Source of the DNA: JAFKKS01 sp050187875
GTDB taxonomy: Bacteria; Pseudomonadota; Alphaproteobacteria; Rhizobiales; Xanthobacteraceae
DNA: 64,000 nucleotides
Assembly (NCBI GenBank): GCA_050187875.1
Contig: JBFWXB010000006.1
Location: forward strand, 1 to 64,000
Direction of reading: 5' to 3'
Positions within the stretch are counted from its first letter, which is position 1; every line of letters begins with the position of its first letter. Positions 32,410-40,536 of this stretch are shown in pieces. The notes under the pieces were generated by a model. That model was given only the letters and a program-made list of their open reading frames with translations. It was not told the DNA's origin and did not search any database. The position numbers were made by a program, and so were the translations under genes.

Positions 32410-32729
32410 TGGTCCATCCTCTTGAGTAGGTCTTCGAGATCGTCGAACCGGCTCTGCCAGAAGCTGGCCATCTGGCTTGCCCAATCCAGCAGCGGGGCGA
32501 GCGCGCCGACCTGCGCGCTGTAATGCGTCTGGCGCCCTTCATGGCGGTCGCGCACCAGTCCCGCGTGCTTGAGCACTCCCAGATGCTTCGAGACGGCCGG
32601 TTGCGAAATGCCGGCCCGCGCCGTCAGCGCCCCGACCGTCTTCTCGCCCTCGCGGCAGAGCCGCTCGAAAATCGCCCGCCGCGTCGGGTCGGCAAGCGTA
32701 CGGAACAGGACGTCATGAGCGTTCGGCAT
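32406..32729 (-). CDS. ArsR-family transcriptional regulator
   Basis: A 107-residue winged-helix repressor of the ArsR/SmtB fold. LADPTRRAIFERLCREG, then the recognition helix region AGISQPAVSKHLGVLKHAGLV and wing RHEGRQTHYS are clear. It has no conserved metal-binding cysteine cluster, so it belongs to the group linked to SRPBCC proteins rather than metal resistance. It is the first gene of a four-gene operon with overlaps or very short gaps and probably represses its own promoter, upstream at about 32730-32800. Confidence 0.94.
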   Translation of the reverse strand: MPNAHDVLFRTLADPTRRAIFERLCREGEKTVGALTARAGISQPAVSKHLGVLKHAGLVRDRHEGRQTHYSAQVGALAPLLDWASQMASFWQSRFDDLEDLLKRMDQ

Positions 32730-32960
32730 CTAACCAATAACCCGCTGGCTATTGATTGATGCATAACCGCAGGGCTATGGGTTCGTCAACTGGTGCATCT
32801 TCGGAAATGCGAAGCCGGTCCGAAATCTTCCCAACGGCGCGCAGACGCCCTAGTCGTGAGATTTGTCATGCGACCGTCAGCGCGATAACACTGAAGACGA
32901 CTGACAATTTAAATGCGCGGACGTGCAGCCGGAGGCGCCGCCCGCGCAGGAAGGCATTTG

Positions 32961-34067
32961 ATGAACGACGGGGCCCGGTCGGCCGGCCTCGATCCCGGCC
33001 GTTGGCGGGGTGCGCGGCGCCGTTCGCCTTGGGGCCGGCGCCAGGGGCGCCCGGCGCAGGACCACGGCGGCGATGCCGCCGGGCGGCCGATCTATGCCGC
33101 GCTCGATCTCGGCACCAACAACTGCCGCCTTCTGGTCGCCCGGCCGGCGCCCGGAGGCTTTCGCGTCGTCGATGCGTTCTCGCGCATCATCCGGCTAGGC
33201 GAGGGGGTCTCCGGCACCGGCCGCATCAGCGCTGCCGCAGTCGATCGCGCGCTGAGCGCGCTGGCCGTTTGCAGCAACAAGATGCATCAGCGAAACGTCA
33301 CGCGCGCGCGCCTGATCGCGACCGAAGCCTGCCGCGCCGCGATCAATGGGCCGGATTTCGTCGCCCGCGTGCTCGACGAGATCGGCCTCGAGCTCGAGAT
33401 CATCGACCGGCAGACCGAGGCGTTGCTGGCGGCGACGGGCTGCACGCCGCTCGTCGACACGCAAGCGAGCGCCGTCATCCTTTTCGATATCGGCGGCGGT
33501 TCGTCCGAGCTCGTGAGCATGGGCGTCGAGAGCGCCGAGACGGGGCCGCCGACGCCGTCCATCCGCGCCTGGACGTCGCTGCCGCTCGGCGTCGTGACGC
33601 TGGCCGAGCGTCATGGCGGCATCCATGTCGACCGCGAGCTCTTCGAGGTGATGGTGGAGGAGGTGGCGACGCATGTACGCCCCTTCACGGAAGCGGGGCC
33701 GCCGGTGCGGTGCGCGTCCGCGCATCTTCTCGGCACCTCCGGCACGGTGACGACGATCGCGGGCGTCCATCTCGCGCTGCGCCGCTACGATCGTCGCTAC
33801 GTCGACGGCTGCTGGATGGGCGAGGAGGAGATCTCCTCCGTCATCGAGCGGCTGCTGGCGATGAGCTACGAGGAGCGGGCGGCGAACCCGTGCATCGGTC
33901 CCGAGCGCGCCGACCTTGTACTTGCCGGCTGCGCGATCCTCGAAGCCATCCGCCGCGCCTTTCCCCTCAATCGCCTGCGCGTCGCCGATCGCGGCCTGCG
34001 GGAAGGCATGCTGGTGCAGATGATGCGCGAGGATGCGGTGTGGCAGGCGCCTTGCGGGGCGGCATGA
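32961..34067 (+). CDS. Ppx/GppA family exopolyphosphatase
   Basis: A 368-residue member of the sugar kinase/Hsp70 superfamily. The phosphate-binding loops are visible as ALDLGTNNCRLL near residue 47 and FDIGGGSSEL and GTSGTVTTIAG later. The enzyme should hydrolyse polyphosphate or pppGpp; the short, single-domain form is typical of alphaproteobacteria. The ATG at 32961 has AGGAAGG upstream. Its stop overlaps the rlmE start as ATGA, a conserved coupling in Rhizobiales. Confidence 0.92.
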   Translation: MNDGARSAGLDPGRWRGARRRSPWGRRQGRPAQDHGGDAAGRPIYAALDLGTNNCRLLVARPAPGGFRVVDAFSRIIRLGEGVSGTGRISAAAVDRALSALAVCSNKMHQRNVTRARLIATEACRAAINGPDFVARVLDEIGLELEIIDRQTEALLAATGCTPLVDTQASAVILFDIGGGSSELVSMGVESAETGPPTPSIRAWTSLPLGVVTLAERHGGIHVDRELFEVMVEEVATHVRPFTEAGPPVRCASAHLLGTSGTVTTIAGVHLALRRYDRRYVDGCWMGEEEISSVIERLLAMSYEERAANPCIGPERADLVLAGCAILEAIRRAFPLNRLRVADRGLREGMLVQMMREDAVWQAPCGAA

Positions 34068-34789
34068 GCAAGCCCAAGAGCACGAGCACGAGCGGGCGCG
34101 GCCAGCGCGAGCTCAAGGTCCGCGTGAAGACGGGGCGCGGCCGGCCGCTCTCATCCAAGCTGTGGCTCGAGCGCCAGCTCAATGATCCTTACGTCGCGCG
34201 CGCCAAGCGCGAAGGCTTCCGTTCGCGCGCGGCATTCAAGCTCATCGAGATCGACGACAAGTTCCGCTTTCTGAAACCCGGAGGGCATGTCGTCGACCTT
34301 GGCGCGGCGCCGGGTGGCTGGAGCCAAGTTGTCGTAAATCGCGTCGCTGCAAAACGCGTCGGCGCGGACGGCGGCAAAGGACGCGTCGTCGGCATCGACC
34401 TCCTCGAAATGACGCCCGTGCCGGGCGTAGAATTCACGCAGATGGATTTCCTCGACGAGGCGGCGCCCGCGCGGCTGCGCGAGATGCTTGGCGGCGCAGC
34501 CGACGTCGTTCTCTCCGATATGGCGGCGAACGCGACCGGCCATAAGCGCACCGACCACCTGCGCACCATGGCGCTCGCCGAAGCTGCCGCCGACTTCGCG
34601 CGCGAGGTTTTGGCGCCGGGAGGAAGCTTCCTCGCCAAGGTGCTTCAAGGCGGGACCGAGAACGAGCTTCTCGCCGGGCTCAAGCGCGATTTCACGACGG
34701 TGAAGCACGTGAAGCCGAAGGCGAGCCGCGCCGATTCCTCCGAGCTCTACCTGTTCGCGACGGGCTTCCGCGGAGCGGGCGCAAACTAA
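34064..34789 (+). CDS. rlmE: 23S rRNA (uridine-2'-O)-methyltransferase RlmE
   Basis: A 241-residue RrmJ/FtsJ-type methyltransferase. The SAM-binding motif is VVDLGAAPGGWSQ; the K-D-K-E tetrad is represented by the RSRAAFKL, LSDMAAN and FLAKVLQG segments. It methylates the 2'-O of U2552 in the 50S A-loop. A basic N-terminal stretch (residues 1-35) precedes the domain. Its start overlaps the ppx stop by four bases. Confidence 0.95.
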   Translation: MSKPKSTSTSGRGQRELKVRVKTGRGRPLSSKLWLERQLNDPYVARAKREGFRSRAAFKLIEIDDKFRFLKPGGHVVDLGAAPGGWSQVVVNRVAAKRVGADGGKGRVVGIDLLEMTPVPGVEFTQMDFLDEAAPARLREMLGGAADVVLSDMAANATGHKRTDHLRTMALAEAAADFAREVLAPGGSFLAKVLQGGTENELLAGLKRDFTTVKHVKPKASRADSSELYLFATGFRGAGAN

Positions 34790-34790
34790 A

Positions 34791-34835
34791 AGCAGTTCCA
34801 GGAAAGTGGAAACCGATTTTCCGTCCGGAATTGCG
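34791..34835. repeat. Class 5 palindromic repeat, copy A
   Basis: AGCAGTTCCAGGAAAGTGGA and its mirror end TTCCGTCCGGAATTGCG form an imperfect palindrome of 45 bases immediately after the rlmE stop. An almost identical copy lies at 49305-49349. Here it separates two converging genes. Confidence 0.88.
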
Positions 34836-34846
34836 CAGAAAGCAAA

Positions 34847-36265
34847 TCAGTCGGCGGTCTTTTCCGGATGGTCCGGCGTCGGCGAGACGCGGCCGGCAAG
34901 TTGCGCGCCCGCGTCGGCCGGCAGGGCGGCGAAGAGAAGCGCGGAACTGCCGGAAAGAACGCCGACAAACAGGAAGGCCGGCGCGAAATCCGCTGCGGTG
35001 AGCGCCGCGCCTTGCGTTGTGTGTGCGACCAGTTCGACAGCAAAGGCCCCGACCGCGACGCCGGTCGAGAGCGCGAGCTGCTGCGCAACGCTGACCAGCG
35101 TCGTCGCCCGGCTCATGCGCTGCGGCTCGACATCGGCATAGGCGATGGTGCTGATGCAGGTGAACTCGAGCGACCGGAAAAACCCGCCGGTGATGAGAAT
35201 GGCGATGATCACGGCGACGGGCGTGCCCGGCGTGAACGTCGCACAGGCCGCGATGAAGGCCGCGCTGATGATCGCGTTCGGCACCAGCACACGGCGGAAG
35301 CCGAAGCGGCGTAGCACAGGGCCGGCAACGAATTTCATCGCCATCGAGCCGAGTGCGCTCGAAAAAGTGATGAGGCCCGATTGCAGCGGTGAGAGCCCGA
35401 AGCCGAGCTGCATGAGGAGCGGCAAGAGGAACGGCATCGCGCCGACGCCGATGCGAAAGAGCGAGCCGCCAAAGAGGTTGGCGCGGAAAGTCGGCAGCGC
35501 GAGCAGCGAGAAATCGAGTGCGGGAGCGGCGACCCCGCGCGCATGGCGGGCATAGGCGAAGGCTGCCAGCGCGCCGATGGCGATCAATGCCAAAGTCGCC
35601 GGCACCGGAATGAGCCCCAGCCCGGCAACCGACAGGCCGAAGGCTAATCCCGCAATCGCAATGCCGGAAAGGATAAGTCCGCGCGCGTCGATCGGGTCGA
35701 TCGCCTCGGCGCGGACATCCTCGATGAAACGTGTCGCGAGGAAGATGCCGATGAGCCCGACCGGTACGTTGATCAGGAAGATCCAGTGCCAGCTCGCATA
35801 GGTGGTGATGAAGCCGCCGAGTGGAGGGCCGATCACGGGGCCGATCAGCGCCGGGATCGTGAGCCACGCCATCGCATTGACGAGGCCTTGCTTGTTGACG
35901 GTGCGCAGGATGAGGAGGCGCCCGACCGGTGTCATCATCGCGCCGCCGGCGCCCTGGACGATGCGCCCGGCGACGAACAGCGCAAGCGACTCTGATGCGG
36001 CGCAGATCAGCGAGCCCGCGATGAACACGGCCATGGCGGCGCGAAAGACGGTGCGCGCGCCGAAGCGGTCCGCCGTCCATCCGCTCGCCGGAATGAACAC
36101 GGCGAGCGAAAGGAGATACGACGTCACCGCAAGCTTGAGCGTCAGCGGGCTGGTCGAAAGGTCGGCCGCGATCGCGGGCAGCGAGGTCGCGATGACGGTC
36201 GAATCCGTGTTCTCCATGAATAGCGCGACGGCGACGATCAGCGGAACCAGCCGTTCGGCGCGCAT
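34847..36265 (-). CDS. MFS transporter of the DHA2 (14-helix drug exporter) type
   Basis: A 472-residue polytopic membrane protein. It begins with the family pattern FMENTDSTVIATSLPAIA, followed by the cytoplasmic loop motif GWTADRFGARTVFR and motif C-like GPVIGPPLGGFI. It probably exports drugs or other small molecules by proton antiport; the substrate is unknown. It lacks a signal peptide, as usual. Its ATG overlaps the dinB stop by one base (TGATG), so it is translated with dinB. The C-terminal 20 residues are polar. Confidence 0.92.
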   Translation of the reverse strand: MRAERLVPLIVAVALFMENTDSTVIATSLPAIAADLSTSPLTLKLAVTSYLLSLAVFIPASGWTADRFGARTVFRAAMAVFIAGSLICAASESLALFVAGRIVQGAGGAMMTPVGRLLILRTVNKQGLVNAMAWLTIPALIGPVIGPPLGGFITTYASWHWIFLINVPVGLIGIFLATRFIEDVRAEAIDPIDARGLILSGIAIAGLAFGLSVAGLGLIPVPATLALIAIGALAAFAYARHARGVAAPALDFSLLALPTFRANLFGGSLFRIGVGAMPFLLPLLMQLGFGLSPLQSGLITFSSALGSMAMKFVAGPVLRRFGFRRVLVPNAIISAAFIAACATFTPGTPVAVIIAILITGGFFRSLEFTCISTIAYADVEPQRMSRATTLVSVAQQLALSTGVAVGAFAVELVAHTTQGAALTAADFAPAFLFVGVLSGSSALLFAALPADAGAQLAGRVSPTPDHPEKTAD

Positions 36266-37533
36266 CAACGATCCGTCTCGGGCTCGAATGTGATGCCGCG
36301 AATGAGCGCGTCGCGCCCGAACCGGGCGCGCACCTTGTCCATCGCCCGTTCGGCGGCGCCCGAGCGCGCGATCCGGATTTCGACAAGATCGGGCGTGTCG
36401 GCATCGTCGTCCGGGCACAGGGACGAGACGCCGATTCCGATCAGCCGGTAATGCGTGCCGTCGATCTCGCGCGCGAGGAGAAGCCGGCCCGCGGAGAAGA
36501 TGCGCTCGGCAAGCGCGGTTGCGCGGTCGAGCGAGAGCGCGCGCGTGCGGAGCTTGAAGTCGCTGCTCTTGAGCTTGAGCGTGATCGTGGTGCCGGCGAT
36601 ACGGTGCGCCTTGAGCCGCGCCGAGACTTTCTCCGACAGGCTCCAGAGCCGCTTCTCCAAAGGGCGAAGCTCGGCGATGTCGCGATCGAACGTGGTCTCG
36701 GCCGAGACCGTCTTCGCTTCACGGTCGGGCGTCACGCGGCGCGCATCGAGGCCGCGCGCAAGCCGCCACAAACGCTGTCCCTCGCTCCCATAGCGGCGCA
36801 TCAGCTGCGCTTCCTCCGCGCGCTGCAGGTCGGCGATGAGGCGAAAGCCGTCGCGCGCGAAGCGCTGAGCCGAAGCCTTGCCGACGCCCCAGATGAACGA
36901 CACCGGCCGCGGCGCGAGAAAGGCCGCCGCTTCCTCGGGCGCGAGCACGCTGAAGCCGCGCGGCTTGTCGAGATCGGAGGCGATCTTGGCGAGGAACTTG
37001 TTGGCGGAGAGGCCGATCGAGACGGTGATGCCGAGCTCGCGCTCCACCTGCAGCGCAAAACGGGCGAGCGATTCCGCCGGGCTCGCTTGATGCAGCTTTG
37101 CCGTGCCGGTCAGATCCAGGAAGGCTTCGTCGATGGAGAGCGGTTCGACAAGCGGCGTGAGGTCTCCCATCAGCCGCCGCACCGCGCGGCCGGCCTCGAC
37201 GTATTTGGCCATGTTCGGCCGCACGACGGTCGCGTGCGGGCAAAGCTGCAGCGCCTTGAACATCGGCATCGCCGATTTGATGCCGTAGCTGCGCGCGATG
37301 TAGCAGGCGGTTGCAACGACACCGCGCTTGCTGCCGCCGACGATCAGCGGCTTGTCGGCGAGGCTGGGATCGTCGCGTTTTTCGATCGCGGCATAGAAGG
37401 CGTCGCAGTCGACATGGGCGATGGCGAGCGTGTGCAGCGCTGGATGCGCGGCAAGCCGCGGCGACCCGCAGGCGGCGCAGCGCTGCGCGGCCTCGTCGAG
37501 GCGTTCCAGGCAGTCACGGCAGAAGCGGGGCAT
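36265..37533 (-). CDS. dinB: DNA polymerase IV with N-terminal zinc-finger-like motif
   Basis: A 422-residue Y-family polymerase. Catalytic carboxylates are in HVDCDAFYAAIE and SIDEAFLD. The thumb, finger and little-finger domains follow the usual order (SANKFLAKIASDLDKP, WGVGKASAQRF). Before the polymerase there is a CxxC...CxxC pair (Cys5, Cys8, Cys19, Cys22), a zinc-ribbon-like extension seen in a subgroup of alphaproteobacterial DinB. It carries out error-prone translesion synthesis. The ATG at 37533 starts just before the cysteines. The stop overlaps the MFS gene start. Confidence 0.95.
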   Translation of the reverse strand: MPRFCRDCLERLDEAAQRCAACGSPRLAAHPALHTLAIAHVDCDAFYAAIEKRDDPSLADKPLIVGGSKRGVVATACYIARSYGIKSAMPMFKALQLCPHATVVRPNMAKYVEAGRAVRRLMGDLTPLVEPLSIDEAFLDLTGTAKLHQASPAESLARFALQVERELGITVSIGLSANKFLAKIASDLDKPRGFSVLAPEEAAAFLAPRPVSFIWGVGKASAQRFARDGFRLIADLQRAEEAQLMRRYGSEGQRLWRLARGLDARRVTPDREAKTVSAETTFDRDIAELRPLEKRLWSLSEKVSARLKAHRIAGTTITLKLKSSDFKLRTRALSLDRATALAERIFSAGRLLLAREIDGTHYRLIGIGVSSLCPDDDADTPDLVEIRIARSGAAERAMDKVRARFGRDALIRGITFEPETDR

Positions 37534-37601
37534 GATTCGGCCTGCGTCACCGTCATTGTCGCCAGCTATGCTTCCGCGGCAAGGCGGCGGAGGCGCGCTA
37601 T

Positions 37602-37883
37602 TCACGCGCTGTCGCGCTCCCAGCGGCGGCCGGCAAGCGCGATCCGCGCCGCTTCCACATCGCCCGGCGCGATACCGGCGTCCTCGGCGAAGGCCATAAG
37701 GATGCGCTCGTCGGCGCTCACATGGTCGAGAATCGCCGCCTGGAACTCCGGCCGCGCGATGGCGGCCCGCAAATCATCGGGATCGACCCCGGTCAGGTCG
37801 AGGAATCGCGCCCGGCGCGCATCGTCCGCCAGCAGGAAGGAAAACGCCAGAATTGCCAATGTTTCCGCGGTGTTCCGCTCCAT
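37602..37883 (-). CDS. DUF3572 family protein
   Basis: A 93-residue all-helical protein of the alphaproteobacterial DUF3572 family, with AILAFSFLLAD and FLDLTGVDPDDLR near the start. The function is not known. It is the neighbour of divK in many Rhizobiales and is transcribed away from it across a 234-base gap. The ATG at 37883 is preferred; a TTG at 37898 would add five residues. dinB follows 68 bases downstream on the same strand. Confidence 0.9.
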   Translation of the reverse strand: MERNTAETLAILAFSFLLADDARRARFLDLTGVDPDDLRAAIARPEFQAAILDHVSADERILMAFAEDAGIAPGDVEAARIALAGRRWERDSA

Positions 37884-38117
37884 GATCCCGGCTTTCAAAG
37901 GTTACGTTTGCCTTTCCGTAACACATGTTCGGCTATCCTTTTGAAAGGAGCCGGACAAAAGCGCCCGGCGCCTTCTTTGCGAAGCCGTGAAGCGGGTCGC
38001 AGCCGATGAAGTTGCCGCTTGCGTTCGTGTTGATTGTCGCGTCACGAATTTACCGTCACCGCGTGCTTTTCGGACGCGGTGCGGCATTGACACGCTGCAA
38101 GGGTAGGGGGTCTTCGA

Positions 38118-38489
38118 ATGTCCAAGACGGTCCTCATTGTGGAGGACAACGAGCTCAACATGAAGCTCTTCCAGGACCTCCTTGAGGCCCACGGCTATCA
38201 GACCGTGGGCACGCGCAATGGCATCGAGACGCTCGACCTTGCGCGCAAGCATCGGCCCGACCTGATCCTGATGGACATCCAGCTTCCCGAGGTCTCGGGA
38301 CTCGAAGTCACCAAATGGCTCAAGGACGATCCGGAGCTGCGTCAGATCCCGGTTGTCGCCGTCACCGCGTTTGCGATGAAGGGCGACGAAGAACGTATTC
38401 GGGAGGGCGGCTGCGAAGCCTATCTCTCCAAGCCGATTTCAGTAGGAAAATTTCTTGAAACCGTTCGTCATTTCCTCGGACAGAACTAG
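38118..38489 (+). CDS. divK: Cell-cycle response regulator DivK
   Basis: A 123-residue single receiver domain. The acidic pocket is VEDNELN (Glu9, Asp10), the phospho-acceptor Asp53 lies in ILMDIQLPE as in Caulobacter DivK, and Lys in SKPIS closes the site. DivK works in the DivJ/PleC-DivL-CckA relay that controls CtrA and thereby cell polarity and division. It is 15 bases upstream of pleD, the same pairing as in Caulobacter and most relatives, and the two form an operon. Confidence 0.97.
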   Translation: MSKTVLIVEDNELNMKLFQDLLEAHGYQTVGTRNGIETLDLARKHRPDLILMDIQLPEVSGLEVTKWLKDDPELRQIPVVAVTAFAMKGDEERIREGGCEAYLSKPISVGKFLETVRHFLGQN

Positions 38490-38504
38490 AAGCGGACAAG
38501 GTCG

Positions 38505-39875
38505 ATGACAGCACGTGTCCTGGTTGTCGACGACATCTCCGCCAATGTGAAGCTTCTCGAAGCGCGACTGAGCGCCGAATATTTCGATGTCGTCACCGCG
38601 ATGAGCGGCCCCGAGGCGCTGGCGATCTGCCGCGCTGCGCAGTGTGACATCGTCCTGCTCGACGTGATGATGCCGCAGATGGACGGCTTCGAGGTGTGCC
38701 GGCGTCTCAAAGCCGATCCCTCGACGCATCACATCCCGGTGGTGATGGTCACCGCGCTCGACCAGCCCTCGGACCGCGTGCGCGGCCTTGAAGCCGGCGC
38801 CGACGACTTCCTCACCAAGCCCGTATCGGAGACCGCGCTCATCGCGCGCGTGCGCTCGCTGGTGCGTCTCAAGCTTGTCTCCGACGAATTGCGCATGCGA
38901 GCGGCGACGTCGCGCGAGATCGGCATCCAGGCGCCCGCGATCGAAGCGGTTGCCGACAGCGGGCGGGGAGGCCGCATTCTGCTCGTCGACGACCGCCGCG
39001 CATCCTACGAGCGCGTCGCCGGCACGCTGATGAGCGAGCATGAGATCGACGTCGAGACGGACGCGAACACGGCGGTCTTTCACGCGGCGGAGGGCGGGTA
39101 CGACGTCATGGTCGTGTCGCTTGGCCTGGAGAACTTCGATCCGCTGCGGCTCTGCAGCCAGATCCGCTCGCTCGATCGCACGCGCCACCTGCCGATCTTG
39201 TTGCTTGCCGAGCCGGAGGAGAATGCGCGGCTCTTGCGTGGCCTCGAGATCGGCGTCAACGACTACCTCGTGCGCCCGATCGACAAGAACGAATTGCTGG
39301 CGCGCGTGCGCACGCAAATCCGCAAGAAGCGTTACACTGAACGCCTGCGCGACAATGTCCAGCAGTCGATCGAAATGGCCGTGACCGATGTGCTCACCGG
39401 CCTGCACAATCGCCGCTATATGGAGATGCACCTCGCCGCGCTCGTCGAGCAGTCGACCGCGCGCGGCAAGCCGCTCTCCGTTCTGGTCCTCGACATCGAC
39501 CACTTCAAATCGATCAACGACAGCTACGGGCACGATTCCGGCGACGATGTGCTTCGCGAGTTCGGCGCGCGCATCCGCAAGTCGATCCGTGGGATCGATC
39601 TCGCATGCCGCATCGGCGGCGAGGAGTTCGTCATCGTGATGCCGGAGACCGATCTCGCGGTCGCCGGGATGGTGGCGGAACGGCTGCGCCGGCGCATCGC
39701 TGCGGAGGCGTTTCCGATCAGCAATGCCGCGCCGATCTCGGTTACGATCTCAATCGGCATTGCCGCGCTCGCGGGCCCCAATGACAACGCGACAGCAATC
39801 CTGCGCCGGGCCGATCAGGCCCTCTATCGGGCGAAACGTGATGGGCGAAACCGCGTGGTGGCGGACGCGGCGTGA
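38505..39875 (+). CDS. pleD: Diguanylate cyclase response regulator PleD
   Basis: A 456-residue protein with two receiver domains and a GGDEF domain. The first receiver has Asp53 in LLDVMMPQ. The second receiver is degenerate, with no acidic phospho-acceptor in the VVSLGLENFD segment, as in known PleD proteins. The cyclase site is GGEEF (residues 371-375), and an inhibitory RxxD site is RGID at 362-365. It makes c-di-GMP when phosphorylated and localises to the cell pole in Caulobacter. It is co-transcribed with divK. Confidence 0.97.
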   Translation: MTARVLVVDDISANVKLLEARLSAEYFDVVTAMSGPEALAICRAAQCDIVLLDVMMPQMDGFEVCRRLKADPSTHHIPVVMVTALDQPSDRVRGLEAGADDFLTKPVSETALIARVRSLVRLKLVSDELRMRAATSREIGIQAPAIEAVADSGRGGRILLVDDRRASYERVAGTLMSEHEIDVETDANTAVFHAAEGGYDVMVVSLGLENFDPLRLCSQIRSLDRTRHLPILLLAEPEENARLLRGLEIGVNDYLVRPIDKNELLARVRTQIRKKRYTERLRDNVQQSIEMAVTDVLTGLHNRRYMEMHLAALVEQSTARGKPLSVLVLDIDHFKSINDSYGHDSGDDVLREFGARIRKSIRGIDLACRIGGEEFVIVMPETDLAVAGMVAERLRRRIAAEAFPISNAAPISVTISIGIAALAGPNDNATAILRRADQALYRAKRDGRNRVVADAA

Positions 39876-40023
39876 GGGCGCGGCTGCCCGCATCTTAAAC
39901 ATAATTCTTTAGGTTGACACGAAATCCCGCCAGCTATCAAAGGCTTGGCTGTTGATTTCCGCAGCCGTTCGGTTAGCTTTGCGTCTCGAAACGGCGCCCA
40001 AACAACTTAAAATGAGAAATAAA

Positions 40024-40042
40024 GCCGCTAAGGCGGCATTTT
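40024..40042 (+). terminator. Hairpin with T-run between pleD and rpmG
   Basis: GCCGC, TAAG loop, GCGGC, then A and TTTT. It is short but GC-rich and followed by a T-run, so it could stop transcription coming from pleD (150 bases upstream) or from the promoter-like pair at 39914. Confidence 0.45.
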
Positions 40043-40187
40043 GGACGTTCTAGAGCGAATACCCTACGGAGTGCTCAGGTCCGCCGCATCTCCTGGGTCC
40101 GTGGGGTTCGGCCGGTTCGGGAGCGGTGCGAGTGGCCTCCTCATGAGCCGCTCCCGGCCGGCCACCCATTCCAGATGGCAAAACAAT

Positions 40188-40214
40188 AAAGCGCGCCGTT
40201 TACGGCGCGCTTTT
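40188..40214 (-). terminator. Terminator of rpmG, bidirectional
   Basis: GCGCGCCGT (40191-40199), two T residues, ACGGCGCGC (40202-40210), flanked by AAA on the left and TTTT on the right. On the minus strand the hairpin is followed by TTTATTGTTTTG, a good T-tract 25 bases after the rpmG stop. It can also work for the plus strand. Confidence 0.88.
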
Positions 40215-40238
40215 GCCGTCACGCGTCGTCTGCGCGGA

Positions 40239-40406
40239 TTACTTGATCTTGGCTTCGCGGAATTCAACGTGCTTCTTCGCGACCGGGTCGTATTTCTTCT
40301 TCACGAGTTTGTCGGTCATCGTGCGCGAATTCTTCTTCGCGACATAATAAAAGCCCGTGTCAGCGCTCGAAACGAGCTTCACTTTGATCGTCGTGGCCTT
40401 GGCCAT
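40239..40406 (-). CDS. rpmG: 50S ribosomal protein L33
   Basis: A 55-residue ribosomal protein beginning MAKATTIKVKLVSSADTGF and ending HVEFREAKIK. It is the zinc-free form, without the CxxC pairs of the zinc-binding paralogue. The start ATG at 40406 is at the usual family position. It has its own terminator. Its place directly after the divK-pleD operon, in opposite orientation, is conserved in the order. Confidence 0.98.
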   Translation of the reverse strand: MAKATTIKVKLVSSADTGFYYVAKKNSRTMTDKLVKKKYDPVAKKHVEFREAKIK

Positions 40407-40536
40407 AGCTTCGAATTCCCGCGATGGAGAGAAGGAAAAGGGCACCCGGACCCTGATTTGCCGCGGAAACTAGCGCTCGGCGGGCGAAAGTCAACCGGCG
40501 GCCGCAGCCGCCGGCTGTCTTGTGCCGCTCGGGGTG

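Larger units (their letters stand above)
39876..40238. other. 363-base gap between pleD and rpmG with a promoter-like and a terminator-like element
   Basis: No protein gene is supported. A TTGACA at 39914-39919 is followed 15 bases later by TATCAA (39935-39940), a promoter-like pair with slightly short spacing. A hairpin at 40024-40037 with four T residues follows about 100 bases downstream. The rpmG terminator lies at 40188-40214. The promoter-terminator pair could bound a small RNA; see findings. Confidence 0.4.

Noticed and set aside
32756..34789. 677-codon open frame that would fuse a long N-terminal part to RlmE
   Set aside because: The N-terminal two-thirds is a shifted reading of the ppx gene. 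RlmE starts normally at 34064, where ATGA overlaps the ppx stop.
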